DNA of 64,000 nucleotides, taken from Bradyrhizobium vignae (lineage in GTDB: Bacteria; Pseudomonadota; Alphaproteobacteria; Rhizobiales; Xanthobacteraceae). The notes beneath the pieces were generated by a model. That model worked only from the letters and a program-made list of their open reading frames with translations. It was not told the DNA's origin and made no database searches. The stretch covers positions 1-64,000 of the forward strand of contig NZ_RDQF01000038.1 of NCBI RefSeq assembly GCF_004114425.1. The letters are read 5' to 3'. The position numbers and the translations under genes are program-made. This document shows positions 34,241 to 42,749 of this stretch, in pieces (the first letter of the stretch is position 1; every line of letters starts with the position of its first letter).

Positions 34241-35184
34241 AGCTGGTGGCTCCGAATATTTTCGCCGAAGTAACGCCAGCCCGTGCCGCGAAAGCGCCGC
34301 AGCACGTCGGCCAGGCCACGCGGCATCAAGACGACCGCGACGACGACGACAACGCCGAAGAACAGGCCCGCGAAACTAGTGATCTCGCTCGACAGAAGCT
34401 CTGAGACGGCCGAGAGCGAAAGCGCCCCGACGACGGGGCCGAAAACCGTCCCAGGCCCGCCAAATACTGCCATGATGATCATCTTGACGTTCAGGCCTAT
34501 ATCGAATGCGCTTTCCGGGTCGATGAACGTAACCCAGTAGGCGTGAATGCCGCCCGCCAGCGCACTGAATACGCCCGAGATGGCGAAAGCCACGGTTTTG
34601 TAAAGGGTCGTATTGACACCCATCACCGCCGCGCCTTCTTCATTTTCGCGGATCGCGATCAGTCCAAAGCCGAAGCGGCTACGTGTCAGCCAGTAGACGG
34701 TTAGCGTCGCGAGCACGAGCAGGAGCAGCGAAAACTCGTAAAAAAGCGGGTCGTTGTTGAGGGGCGGCAAGACGAGTCCGACGTTCCGCCCAGCCAATTT
34801 CACGTTGGAGACGATCGCGGCCATGACCTGGGCGAGCGCCAACGTCGCGATCGCGAAGTAGTGCCCCCTCAACCGCAGCACCGGCATCCCGATGAGCACG
34901 GCAAACACGACCGCAAGCGCAGCGCCGAACAAGAGGCCGACCCAGAAAGGCAATTGCCACTGCGCCATCGCGATGGCCACGCCGTAGCTGCCGAGCCCGT
35001 AGAAAACCGAATTGCCGAACGAGGCGTAGCCCGCATAGCCCCCAATGACGTTCCAGCCCTGCGCCAGAACGGCCAGAAGAAGGGCATTGATGCCGAACTG
35101 GATGAGCACGTCCGAACCGAACCACGGCACCGCAGCCAGGACGGCAAGCGCGGCCAGAAGTAGCATGGTGCGTGCCGTCTTCAT
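34237..35184 (-). CDS. livM: ABC transporter permease LivM (second system)
   Basis: A 315-residue HAAT permease with about nine helices. The coupling loop GLIAIRENEEGAAVMGVN near residue 190 is diagnostic, as are GGYAGYASFGNSVFYGLGSYG and MIIMAVFGGPGTVFGPVVGA. The ATG at 35184 overlaps livH2 (ATGA). The frame extends to 35580 across livH2 and is rejected beyond 35184. Confidence 0.9.
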   Translation of the reverse strand: MKTARTMLLLAALAVLAAVPWFGSDVLIQFGINALLLAVLAQGWNVIGGYAGYASFGNSVFYGLGSYGVAIAMAQWQLPFWVGLLFGAALAVVFAVLIGMPVLRLRGHYFAIATLALAQVMAAIVSNVKLAGRNVGLVLPPLNNDPLFYEFSLLLLVLATLTVYWLTRSRFGFGLIAIRENEEGAAVMGVNTTLYKTVAFAISGVFSALAGGIHAYWVTFIDPESAFDIGLNVKMIIMAVFGGPGTVFGPVVGALSLSAVSELLSSEITSFAGLFFGVVVVVAVVLMPRGLADVLRRFRGTGWRYFGENIRSHQL

Positions 35185-36044
35185 GCCGCCTTCCCCAATA
35201 GACCGTTGGGACGCACGATCAGCACCAACACCAGCACGCCGAAGCTTGCCACGTCGGAGAAGGTCGATCCGATATAGAGCGCGGTCAGGGACTCCAGGAC
35301 TCCCAGGAACAAGCCGCCGACGATCACGCCGAGCGGATTGTCCAGTCCGCCGATAATCGAGATGGCAAAGCATTTTGCCGTCAGCGCCGCGCCAATATAC
35401 GGGTTGATTTGTGACACCGTTCCGTAGAGGCCTCCGGCGGCGCCAGCCAGCGCAACCCCGATTCCAAACGTCATGGCGTAGAGGTGCCGGGGATCGACGC
35501 CGTAGAGCCGGGCCGCAACCAGATTTTGCGCGGTGGCGCGGATCGCACGTCCGAGCCGTGTGCGCAGCAAGAAGAGCCACATGCCGACCGTCAACACGAT
35601 CGCAATGCCGAACGCAAAAAGACGCGACACCGGCAGCACCACCGCTCCGAAGGCGATGCTGTTCCCGGCAGAGGACGGGTTGATGGTGCGAAAGTCGGCT
35701 GAGAACGCCAACTGAGCCAGGTAGGTGATCACGACGTCGATCCCGAAGGTCACCAGCAGAGTGTTGAACATCGGGGCCCTGACGATCAGGTTCAAAAGAC
35801 CTCGCTGCACGCCATATCCCACCGCGAACATCACCACAGCAGTCAGCGGCAGCCCCAGAAATGGGTCGATGCCGGCATAAGTGTACAGGTACCAGGACAC
35901 ATAGCCGCCGAGCATTATGAACGCGCCATGCGCAAGGTTGACGATATTGAGGACGCCCCAGACCAGGGCGAGACCGAGCGCCATCACGGCGTACAGACCG
36001 CCCAGGAGCATTCCGTTGATAAGAACTTGCGCGAGCAGGTCCAC
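35181..36044 (-). CDS. livH: ABC transporter permease LivH (second system)
   Basis: A 287-residue HAAT permease. INGMLLGGLYAVMALGLALVWGV, NLAHGAFIMLGGYVSWYLY, GRAIRATAQNLVAARLYGV (the coupling loop) and AISIIGGLDNPLGVIVGG match the family throughout. It starts 39 bases after the binding-protein stop and overlaps livM2 by four bases. With livM2 it forms the channel. Confidence 0.9.
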   Translation of the reverse strand: MDLLAQVLINGMLLGGLYAVMALGLALVWGVLNIVNLAHGAFIMLGGYVSWYLYTYAGIDPFLGLPLTAVVMFAVGYGVQRGLLNLIVRAPMFNTLLVTFGIDVVITYLAQLAFSADFRTINPSSAGNSIAFGAVVLPVSRLFAFGIAIVLTVGMWLFLLRTRLGRAIRATAQNLVAARLYGVDPRHLYAMTFGIGVALAGAAGGLYGTVSQINPYIGAALTAKCFAISIIGGLDNPLGVIVGGLFLGVLESLTALYIGSTFSDVASFGVLVLVLIVRPNGLLGKAA

Positions 36045-36083
36045 ATCTTCCTCTTCTCAGCCGAAGGCTCGTTCACAGTCTGC

Positions 36084-37301
36084 CTAGCGCACGTCCCAGG
36101 CCGGCATGGGATATTTCGGCCCCGCAATCTTGCCATTGCCACCGTAAATCGCGACCAAGCGGTCGCCCTGGACCTGAATGACCGTCTGGGGCAGATCGAT
36201 CTGGCCGTTCTCATCGAATGCAATCGGACCATACAGGCTGTCGAACTTCACTTTCGAGAGCGCGTCGCGCACCTTCGCGGGATCCGTCGAGCCTGCCATT
36301 TCCGCGGCCTGCACAAGGGCTTCAACGTCGGCGACACCGGAGGCGGCATGATAATCGGGGTCGTAGCCGAATTTCGCCTTGTAGACGGCCGCGAACTGCG
36401 CGGCGTCGCCAAACCACCGGTCCTTCAGGTCTGTCGAAGGCAGCCAGGCCGTCATACCGAAGGCATAATCGGCATCCTTGCCCAGCGCCTTGCGGAAATC
36501 CTCGCTCGGAACGCCCACAGTGAAGGAATACATCTTCGGGGCGACCGCCAGGCTCTTCGCCTGTCGGACGAAATTCAGGATCTCGGTTTCATGACCCGCG
36601 ACCAGCACCGCATCAATGTTCTTGCTTTTGATCTGCGCCAGAAGCGAACTGAAGTCCGTGGCGTTCGTGCTGTATCGCTCGTCCAAGACCAACGTCAGAC
36701 CCGCCTTCTTCAATTTTGGCCGAGTCCCCTCCGCGACCGAAACGTCGAAGGCATCGTCCGCGTATAGCAGCGCGACCGATTTGGGAGCGGGATCGAGCCC
36801 GCTCAACATCTCGATTGTCGAGCCAAAATAGTTGCTGGCCGGCGCCAGCGTCCCGAAGATGTACTTGAAGCCGCGCGAGAAGATCTGGTCTGACGCGCCG
36901 CCCCCCTGCACCATGGGAATTCTGTATTTTTCGGACACAGCCGAATCCGCCAGCGCGAAATTGCTCGCAAACGGCCCCAGCAGGAAATCGACCTTGTCCT
37001 GCGAAACCAACTGCGTGTACTGACGCACACTCAAGTTCACGTCGGACTGATTGTCGTAGAGCTTGAGCGCGAGCTTGTACGATTCATTGCCGATCTTGAC
37101 GCCGCCCGCGGCATTAACGCGATCGATCGCGAGTTGGTAAGCGTCGCGATAGTAGCGGCCGGTATTGGCGACGGGTCCCGTCAGCTGCACCGACGCTCCC
37201 AAGACGATCTCCTTTGCAAGGACCTCGCCCGAAGGCATCGAGACGGCTGCGGCAAACATCAGAAGAGCCGACAGACGGGAGATTTTGAACACGAAGTTCA
37301 T
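36084..37301 (-). CDS. Periplasmic substrate-binding protein, Liv family (second system)
   Basis: A 405-residue binding protein of the HAAT family. A Sec signal (positive start, LSALLMFAAAVSMPSGEVLA) ends near residue 29, followed by KEIVLGASVQLTGPVANTGRYYRDAYQLAI. The type I periplasmic fold continues with FLLGPFASNFALA and VALLYADDAFDVSVAEG. Its ATG overlaps the usp stop by four bases, so this binding protein is translationally coupled to a universal stress protein, an unusual arrangement. The ligand cannot be read; amino acids, amides or aromatic acids are all possible in this family. Confidence 0.9.
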   Translation of the reverse strand: MNFVFKISRLSALLMFAAAVSMPSGEVLAKEIVLGASVQLTGPVANTGRYYRDAYQLAIDRVNAAGGVKIGNESYKLALKLYDNQSDVNLSVRQYTQLVSQDKVDFLLGPFASNFALADSAVSEKYRIPMVQGGGASDQIFSRGFKYIFGTLAPASNYFGSTIEMLSGLDPAPKSVALLYADDAFDVSVAEGTRPKLKKAGLTLVLDERYSTNATDFSSLLAQIKSKNIDAVLVAGHETEILNFVRQAKSLAVAPKMYSFTVGVPSEDFRKALGKDADYAFGMTAWLPSTDLKDRWFGDAAQFAAVYKAKFGYDPDYHAASGVADVEALVQAAEMAGSTDPAKVRDALSKVKFDSLYGPIAFDENGQIDLPQTVIQVQGDRLVAIYGGNGKIAGPKYPMPAWDVR

Positions 37302-37780
37302 GCCTTCCTCCTCGTCTTTGGTTGCTGCATCGGCGTGACGCTGCTCGCCGTCCGCTGGGGCTTTATGGCGATCAGAACGCTGCAGGGCGGCTGGTGCAGG
37401 ATCGACTCGCCGACCGATCCGTTCAGCCACCGCGCAAGGGTCCCTTGATCGCGATGGCCCACGACAATCAACCTGGCGCCCATTTCCCGGGCACACAGCA
37501 CTATCTGTTCGGACGGCCTTCCATACCGGATCTCGCTGGTCGCGACGCATCCGGCGCGTTGAAACCGCTTGACGCCCTCCTCGAGCACTCTCTGCATCAC
37601 AAACTTCTGATTCTCAGGGATATAAGTCATCGCTTCCCCGATGAGCATGCTTTCGGCAGCATCGACGACGGCCAGAAGATGAACCGTCGCACCGCACCTT
37701 GATGCCAATGTCTCGGCCTGCGCCAGCGCCTCGCGGCCATCGGGCGAGCCGTCGAAAGCCAACAAGATTTTCTTATACAT
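37298..37780 (-). CDS. Universal stress protein UspA, single domain
   Basis: A 160-residue UspA-fold protein. KKILLAFDGSPDGREALAQA begins the fold and carries the nucleotide Asp; ARLIVVGHRDQGTLARWLNGSVGESIL is the ATP-loop region, here GHRDQG rather than the common GSHGRxG; VLIAIKP is the last strand. A basic tail follows. The stop overlaps the start of a Liv binding protein (ATGA), so it leads the operon usp-SBP-livH-livM-livG-livF. A GC hairpin and a motif site lie upstream. The frameshifted copy at 43292-43647 is its closest relative in the window. Confidence 0.88.
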   Translation of the reverse strand: MYKKILLAFDGSPDGREALAQAETLASRCGATVHLLAVVDAAESMLIGEAMTYIPENQKFVMQRVLEEGVKRFQRAGCVATSEIRYGRPSEQIVLCAREMGARLIVVGHRDQGTLARWLNGSVGESILHQPPCSVLIAIKPQRTASSVTPMQQPKTRRKA

Positions 37781-37807
37781 GGGGGCTTCCTTTCCGTACT
37801 GGTGTGC

Positions 37808-37830
37808 GCGGCCGGAACACGCCCGGCCGC
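37808..37830 (-). promoter_or_regulatory. GC-rich hairpin in the usp leader
   Basis: GCGGCCGG and CCGGCCGC form a perfect 8-bp stem around a 7-base loop, 28-50 bases before the usp start. It could slow ribosome loading or act as a binding site. No T run follows on either strand. Confidence 0.35.
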
Positions 37831-38087
37831 TAACGCATGCGGCAATCTATGGCGCGAGCGGCAGGCTCCTTCATCGACACGTTCGAGCCGCTAGGGCAAA
37901 GATGGCCGACACCCATCGAGCCTTCAGGACAGTCTCGACGCCACCGACCGTCGAAGGCCCGGCGAGGCGTTTTGAAAGATCACTTGCCGAAGTTCGCGTC
38001 ATCTCGGCATTCCTCTGTAGCACGCGCTCGGTGCCAACGATCTGCACCATCAAGCCGCCATCAACGTATGTCTGCGATCATGTTTGA

Positions 38088-38109
38088 CAAACGAAATGTA
38101 TGGACACTT
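38088..38109 (-). promoter_or_regulatory. AAC-N10-WTTCGTTTG motif, site 2
   Basis: On the minus strand: AAG, ten bases, TTTCGTTTG. One mismatch in the first triplet. It points toward usp but lies 308 bases before its start. Confidence 0.4.
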
Positions 38110-38245
38110 GATATCGGTTTTGTTGCTGTGAGGTTTCGCATGGCAACACCACACAATCCGAGAATGCTCCAAGACGTGACAGTTGGCGAAGCGACAAAAG
38201 AGCCGACGCGTCCGTTTGAACAGCCACCTGCATCGAACTTGCATT

Positions 38246-38269
38246 GAACTGGCAACCAATTTCGTTTGC
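38246..38269 (+). promoter_or_regulatory. AAC-N10-WTTCGTTTG motif, site 3
   Basis: GAAC, ten bases including GCAA, then TTTCGTTTGC. It ends 75 bases before the secreted protein gene and closely matches site 6 at 43915-43938. Confidence 0.5.
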
Positions 38270-38343
38270 TTCGTTCAATCACGGGTGAATACAGTCTCTC
38301 AAGGACACAACAAAGCGGCTCAGGTCCGCCCAAGGAGGTTTTG

Positions 38344-39027
38344 ATGTCGCGAGACGTAGTACGTCCGCTTGCCCATCGTCGTGAGCTTCTCACCGTCGGT
38401 GCCGCTATCGCCGGTCTTCTGCCTCTCTCCAACAGCGCGTTCGCGACCGGCAGGCGCTCGCGCTCCAACAAGGTACAACCTCGAACCGTCAAGACTTCCG
38501 AGACGGCGGCCGCGCTTCGCGATCTTTGGATCGGACACATTTTCTGGGTAAGAGCCGTCTCGCTCGCGACCATCGAAAAGCAGGGAGCGATCGCAAAAAC
38601 GGCAGAACGTCAGGCCGTTGCCAACGCTCAATCCATCGCCGCGGCCATCGAGCCATTCTACGGCGCAGCGGCCAAGGATGCCTTCTTCAAGCTCCTTGCG
38701 GGACACTATGGTGCCGTAAAAGCCTATCTTGCAGCGACGGTTGCAGGCGACGCCACCAGGCAGGGTGCGGCTACTCAGTCTCTGACTTCGAACGCAGAAG
38801 AGATTGCGAACTTTCTGAGCAAGGCCAACCCATATCTGCAGAAGGATGCGGTGAACGGCCTGCTCCAGGCCCACGGTAGTCATCACATCCAGCAAATCCA
38901 GCAACTGACCGATCACCAGTACGACGCCGAGGCTCAAACCTGGGAAGAGATGAAGAACCACATCTATCAGATCGCGGACGCCACGGCCGACGCTCTGGCA
39001 AAGCAATTTGCCGAGAAGTTCTCCTGA
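38344..39027 (+). CDS. Exported helical protein, unknown function
   Basis: A 227-residue protein with an export signal: HRRELLTVGAAIAGLLPLSNSAFA, which has twin Arg residues before the hydrophobic core and a cleavage site near residue 33. The mature part is mostly helical, with ALRDLWIGHIFWVRAVSLATIEKQ, LLAGHYGAVKAYLAATVAG and AHGSHHIQQIQQLTDHQYDAEAQTWEEM. The His-rich segment might bind metal, but that is a guess. AAGGAGG lies 5 bases before the ATG at 38344. I do not recognise a named family. It should act in the periplasm. Confidence 0.75.
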   Translation: MSRDVVRPLAHRRELLTVGAAIAGLLPLSNSAFATGRRSRSNKVQPRTVKTSETAAALRDLWIGHIFWVRAVSLATIEKQGAIAKTAERQAVANAQSIAAAIEPFYGAAAKDAFFKLLAGHYGAVKAYLAATVAGDATRQGAATQSLTSNAEEIANFLSKANPYLQKDAVNGLLQAHGSHHIQQIQQLTDHQYDAEAQTWEEMKNHIYQIADATADALAKQFAEKFS

Positions 39028-39254
39028 CGGTAGACGCAGCCATCGAGCACGGAGAAGCACTGCTCGTCGCCGCGATCCATCCTTCGCAGCACGAGGGGCA
39101 ATGATATCAGAACTAGCCGAAAAGACCGGCCGAGCCCCGCGAGCTTGGCCGGAACGAAGCGCCGTTCAATCGGATGTGAACCGCGCCCTGCCACGGCACG
39201 GACGTCATGCGCGCCCATGCGACGATGAAATTGTGTTGCATGGGACCCAATCCT

Positions 39255-39725
39255 TCATGAGCGGGACTGAATCCGCGATACATGCCGATCGCCGCAGGCT
39301 GGCGATCTTGCCGAACTCGCTGTCGACCGGAGGACGGTCACGCTGCTCGGCTCGCCGCTTGCCGAACACCAGTCGACCGAGTGGCCTTCCGACAGTCCGA
39401 TCAAGGCTGCTCCCAGAGGACTCAATACCGAAACCGCGTTCGGTTGTTCCGACGTTTCGTGGGGCATGACGAGGACGACCTGCCTTGTCGTGCCGGTAAC
39501 ATTATCGCGCACGTCCACGTGCGAGTTGACTGCTACGACGTTCTTTGGAAGCTCGTCGTCAGGGACGATTTTCGCCCGAGATATCTCCCGTAGTACGTTC
39601 GATGCGGACGACGCCATACGGCTATTCGTCAGCGCGGAAATGGCAATTGCGTATAGCCTGTCTCGGTCTGCTTCTGAAAGCATGACTGGAGGAAGTGCGA
39701 TCGGATGCTCGTGGGGCGCATTCAT
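39255..39725 (-). CDS. Rnk/GreA C-terminal-like protein (paralog R4)
   Basis: A 156-residue divergent Rnk-family protein. MLSEADRDRLYAIAISALTNSRMASSASNVLREISRAKIV is the N-terminal helical part, VDVRDNVTGTTRQVVLVMPHETSEQPNAVSVLSPLGAALIGLSEGHSVDW the Gre-type domain. The tail of about 25 residues is polar. AGGAG lies 7 bases before the ATG. It is alone on the minus strand between the exported protein gene and the PAS gene. A role at RNA polymerase is inferred from the family. Confidence 0.82.
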   Translation of the reverse strand: MNAPHEHPIALPPVMLSEADRDRLYAIAISALTNSRMASSASNVLREISRAKIVPDDELPKNVVAVNSHVDVRDNVTGTTRQVVLVMPHETSEQPNAVSVLSPLGAALIGLSEGHSVDWCSASGEPSSVTVLRSTASSARSPACGDRHVSRIQSRS

Positions 39726-39968
39726 GGCGGACTCCTGGCGGGTCGAACCTCGCTATTTTCGTTCACCGCTCGCTCTCCGCAAGCGAAAAACATTGCGCGT
39801 CATGATCAAGAAAGTTGATGTATCCTTCTGCGGCTCTTACGCTTGAGCGTCCTTTCCGATGTATTCGACGGTTCAAGCGCTGCCAACGTGAACTTCGGCG
39901 CCCCGCGAGAGTTGACGACGGAACAACGCCCCGCCAGGGCCAGAGGATATCGTTCACTAGAGGGCTCC

Positions 39969-40373
39969 ATGGAAAACGACCTCTTGCCTGAGAGAATTCT
40001 CGATCAAATTGCCGACGCCGTCATCTACGCAGACCGATCGGGTGAGATCGCGCGATGGAATCGCGCTTCGGTGGCCATGTTCGGCTTCTCCTCGGAAGAG
40101 GCGCTCGGCCAACGTCTCGATCTGATCATTCCAGGGCATCTGCGCGCTCCGCATTGGCGGGGGTTCGACGCAGCTATGTCGACCGGCGTAATGAAGCTGC
40201 AAGGTCGTCCGACTTTGACGCGAGCCCTGCATAAGAGCGGACGAAAGCTCTACGTCGAGCTGACCTTTGCCCTCGTGAAGGGTGTCGACGGCGACGTGCT
40301 TGGCTCGGTCGCCATGGCCCGCGACGTCACCGAACGCATCGAGCGAGAGCGTTCTGCAGCACGCGCGGCCTGA
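39969..40373 (+). CDS. Single PAS domain protein
   Basis: A 134-residue protein consisting of one PAS domain with its C-terminal PAC segment: LDQIADAVIYADRSGEIARWNRASVAMFGFSSEEALGQRLDLIIPG, then GRKLYVELTFALVKGVDGDVLGSVAMARDVTERIERER. No kinase, HTH or cyclase output follows; the frame ends 10 residues after the PAC helix. The ATG at 39969 starts at the fold; the open frame to 39843 adds an unconvincing leader. It may sense redox or a small ligand and pass the signal by contact with a partner protein. Confidence 0.82.
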   Translation: MENDLLPERILDQIADAVIYADRSGEIARWNRASVAMFGFSSEEALGQRLDLIIPGHLRAPHWRGFDAAMSTGVMKLQGRPTLTRALHKSGRKLYVELTFALVKGVDGDVLGSVAMARDVTERIERERSAARAA

Positions 40374-40492
40374 CTTCGGCCGTCATAGCCGCTCGCATCT
40401 TCGCTGCGTGGGCACAAGGTCAGGAAAGCGCGACAGGGGCGTGGCGCGAGCGCACCGTCGCGCTCCCACAAGCCAACAACATTCTTGATGCA

Positions 40493-40514
40493 AACTTGCA
40501 ATACTTTTCGCTTG
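40493..40514 (+). promoter_or_regulatory. AAC-N10-WTTCGTTTG motif, site 4
   Basis: AAC, ten bases with CA at the conserved place, then TTTCGCTTG (one mismatch). It ends 107 bases before the gene at 40622. Confidence 0.4.
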
Positions 40515-40621
40515 TAGAACTTGACCGAATAGCCGGTACTGGTGCGCGGCAGCCCAAGACATCGATGGCCCAATGAGCCAAGGACTGCAGATCCTTCTCG
40601 TTCTCGCAGGGAAACGACATC

Positions 40622-41134
40622 ATGCGGAAAGCCCGGGTACCCCAACAAACGAACGCGGACGTCACAATCCGGCAGTTTGCGCCCTCTCCTTTCAAGGCGA
40701 ATGCGCTCGGCTCCACCTACTTTGGCTATTGGTCCAAAGAGGAGATACTGAGCTTTCTCAAGCAGCTGCTTGACGGCGAACACATCGGCCTGACCGCATA
40801 CGCAGCGATCGGTCGTGCGGCCTGCACCCATCTTGCAGACCTGGCTTTAGAGGCCGAAATGGGCCAGGGAGCGATTTGCATCCTGCTCAGAAAGGAGATT
40901 GCCGCGAGAGGCGGGACCGGCATGCTTCGCGCAAAGGCGACGGACGCCATTCCCAACATCGATGGCAGCCTCCGAAGCCGGATAAGGTTCGCAAGCCGCA
41001 ATCAGGCCATGCTGGCCGACATGATCGAGGATGCCGTCGTGGACATCTTCGATTCCAAACTAAATGCGAAGCTCATCTACTTGCTGCTTCTACACCGCAA
41101 ACAAGTCGAGCAGCTTGAAGCAATTGCCGCATAG
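40622..41134 (+). CDS. Helical protein, unknown function
   Basis: A 170-residue soluble protein. After a polar first 35 residues come STYFGYWSKEEILSFLKQLLDGEHIGLTAYAAIG, HLADLALEAEMGQGAICILLRKEIAARGGT, RFASRNQAMLADMIEDAVVDIF and NAKLIYLLLLHRKQVEQLEAI. Four long helices with scattered Glu and His (EHIG, EAEMGQ, HRKQVEQLE) resemble ferritin-like or DUF892-type bundles, but the metal-ligand spacing cannot be confirmed by eye. It precedes a FPASD micro-protein by 62 bases on the same strand, so the two may be co-transcribed. Confidence 0.65.
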   Translation: MRKARVPQQTNADVTIRQFAPSPFKANALGSTYFGYWSKEEILSFLKQLLDGEHIGLTAYAAIGRAACTHLADLALEAEMGQGAICILLRKEIAARGGTGMLRAKATDAIPNIDGSLRSRIRFASRNQAMLADMIEDAVVDIFDSKLNAKLIYLLLLHRKQVEQLEAIAA

Positions 41135-41196
41135 CCCGCGGGGGGCGAGCAGGTCTTCGTGTCGTGCGACACATGCAAGAGCGAAGGGAGATTGTC

Positions 41197-41397
41197 GTGA
41201 CCGCCAGAGAGTCTTTTGCCCAGCGGGAGAAGAGAGAGATAGACCGTCAACTGGATCGGGAGCTGGAGGACACATTTCCGGCAAGCGATGCCCCCAAGAT
41301 TACCCGCTTCTGCGCGAAATCGCATGCCGCCACGGACGATACAAGGCGAAGCGCTCGTGTACCCAAGCAGCGACTGAAGCACCGAGCAATCTTGTGA
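41197..41397 (+). CDS. FPASDAPKITR micro-protein, copy 2
   Basis: A 66-residue paralog of the proteins at 17857 and 42609. KREIDRQLDRELEDTFPASDAPKITR keeps the charged helix and the core, with Ala for the first Pro of the pair; a basic tail of 25 residues follows. The GTG at 41197 follows GAAGGGAG by 6 bases and matches the GTG start of copy 3; the frame to 41164 is less likely. It follows the helical protein gene at 40622 by 62 bases. Confidence 0.72.
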   Translation: MTARESFAQREKREIDRQLDRELEDTFPASDAPKITRFCAKSHAATDDTRRSARVPKQRLKHRAIL

Positions 41398-41463
41398 TGT
41401 TCAATCAGACGGCGCGCAGGACGCCGCAGCGCCGATGAAGTAATGAGGTCATGGGAGGGTATC

Positions 41464-41943
41464 ATGGCCGGACTATGCGCTCTCGACTCTCGATACGACG
41501 CATTCCTGTTTGCCTCGATATGCGAGCCAGACCAGAACAACTTGAGCGTCTTGTCACTACTCGCACGCCAAGACGTCGACCCCTGGCAGGAGGCCGCCCG
41601 CCTAAGCAACCTTTCAAAGGCTCAGGCAATACAGAGCCTTGCCGCGACGATTTCCCAATCGAAGAGCGGGCAATGGTCTCCGTCGGAGGCAATCGTGCTG
41701 GCTGATCGCTTGATCGATCTATTGCCGTCGAATGGCCGTGCTTATTCCGCCGCGCCCTGGGCAGAGGGCGGGATCGGTGGGTTGATGTTGTGGGTGGCCG
41801 TCGGGCTATTCATCTCAATCGCCATTTCGGGAAACAACGTGCGAAATTCGACCAGGGATTTGGCCGAGCCGGTCAACCTCGCGGACAAGGCTACGCGGGC
41901 CGATACAATGATGCGATCGTCGAGGAGAATCGGAACAGATTAG
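41464..41943 (+). CDS. Protein of unknown function with one membrane helix
   Basis: A 159-residue frame. The first 100 residues are soluble and helical (NNLSVLSLLARQDVDPWQEAARLSNLSKAQAIQSLAATI, then SEAIVLADRLIDLLP); a glycine-rich turn leads to one membrane segment (GLMLWVAVGLFISIAISG, residues 108-126) and a polar tail. The ATG at 41464 has GGGAGGG 5 bases upstream. It precedes DUF488 by 49 bases on the same strand. I recognise no family. Confidence 0.6.
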   Translation: MAGLCALDSRYDAFLFASICEPDQNNLSVLSLLARQDVDPWQEAARLSNLSKAQAIQSLAATISQSKSGQWSPSEAIVLADRLIDLLPSNGRAYSAAPWAEGGIGGLMLWVAVGLFISIAISGNNVRNSTRDLAEPVNLADKATRADTMMRSSRRIGTD

Positions 41944-41992
41944 ATCGTCGCTGGGGATCGAGCGGACCGGTCGAGAGAAAGAAGAAGCAGCG

Positions 41993-42370
41993 ATGGAAAG
42001 CAAGATTGTGGCGAAAAACATCAAGTTGAAGCGCGCATACGATAGTGCCCACTCCGATGACGGCACGCGAATTCTGGTAGACCGCCTTTGGCCCCGCGGT
42101 GTCAGGAAAGTGGACGCGGCGATCGACCTGTGGGCCAAGGATGTTGCGCCTAGCGCCGGGCTGCGGAAGTGGTTCGGGCATGATCCGGCTCGTTGGCCCG
42201 AGTTCCGTCGCCGTTATTCGGAAGAGATGCGCCAGCACCGCGAGCGGCTTGACGAGCTACGCGCCCTTGCCCAACGGGGGCGTATTACGCTCGTCTTCGC
42301 AGCGCACGATGCTGCTCACAACGATGCCGTCGTTCTTAGGGAGATCTTGCTCGGCCGGAGCACCTCCTGA
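41993..42370 (+). CDS. DUF488 family protein
   Basis: A 125-residue protein of the DUF488/YeaO family. The hallmarks are KRAYDSAHSDDGTRILVDRLWPRGV (residues 13-37), DLWAKDVAPSAGLRKWFGHDPARW and the final GRITLVFAAHDAAHNDAVVLREIL. These small cytosolic proteins are widespread; their function is not established. The start is well set by family length although the ribosome site is weak. It is the last of four plus-strand genes from 40622. Confidence 0.87.
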   Translation: MESKIVAKNIKLKRAYDSAHSDDGTRILVDRLWPRGVRKVDAAIDLWAKDVAPSAGLRKWFGHDPARWPEFRRRYSEEMRQHRERLDELRALAQRGRITLVFAAHDAAHNDAVVLREILLGRSTS

Positions 42371-42608
42371 GCGTCTTAGTCTCGCATTGACCGGCAACCG
42401 ACGTGATGCGAGACTTGACTATCTCGTGATTAGCACAATTTTCTCGCACTCTCGATGGATCAAGACCAAGTTCGCGCCGCGGATACAAAAACACCTAATC
42501 GCAGCGCCCATTCGCCTGTATTGTCTGCGTGGAGAGTATCGGGATAGCCCCCCATCAGGGCGTCAATGGTCCGCGGTCGCAGAAGCCACGCGGGCTGGAC
42601 CGTTCTGC

Positions 42609-42749
42609 CTACCTGCCTCCCCTAGCTGGAGCAGAGCGCGTGATTTTCGGCGGATCGCTCGCGGGGAATGTTTGTTCCAGCTGCCTGTCCAATTCCTCAT
42701 CCAGTTCCCGCCTCTCGCGCTGTTCTCGGGTCTCGATTTCTCTTGTCAC
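42609..42749 (-). CDS. FPASDPPKITR micro-protein, copy 3
   Basis: A 46-residue protein on the minus strand, GTG start at 42749 with AGGAGAG about 7 bases upstream. It reads REQRERRELDEELDRQLEQT followed at once by FPASDPPKITR and a short basic tail. It is nearly the same as copy 1 through the helix and core, yet lies on the opposite strand, 1.2 kb from copy 2. Plus-strand frames across it are shadows. Function unknown. Confidence 0.7.
   Translation of the reverse strand: MTREIETREQRERRELDEELDRQLEQTFPASDPPKITRSAPARGGR

Larger units (their letters stand above)
37781..38343. other. Divergent intergenic region
   Basis: About 560 bases between usp (minus) and a secreted protein gene (plus). It holds a GC hairpin in the usp leader (37808-37815 with 37823-37830), a minus-strand motif site (38088-38109) and a plus-strand site (38246-38268). 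A 60-codon minus-strand frame at 37871-38053 starts 35 bases below the minus site but lacks a ribosome site and family, so it is not called. Confidence 0.45.

Noticed and set aside
37871..38053. A 60-codon minus-strand frame below a motif site
   Set aside because: No ribosome site and no family; the motif alone does not support a gene.
38246..38269. EcfG-type general stress promoter (GGAAC-N16/17-CGTT)
   Set aside because: CGTT is present, but GAAC is only 13 bases away and lacks the first G; the spacing is the same at the other sites, so it is a different motif.
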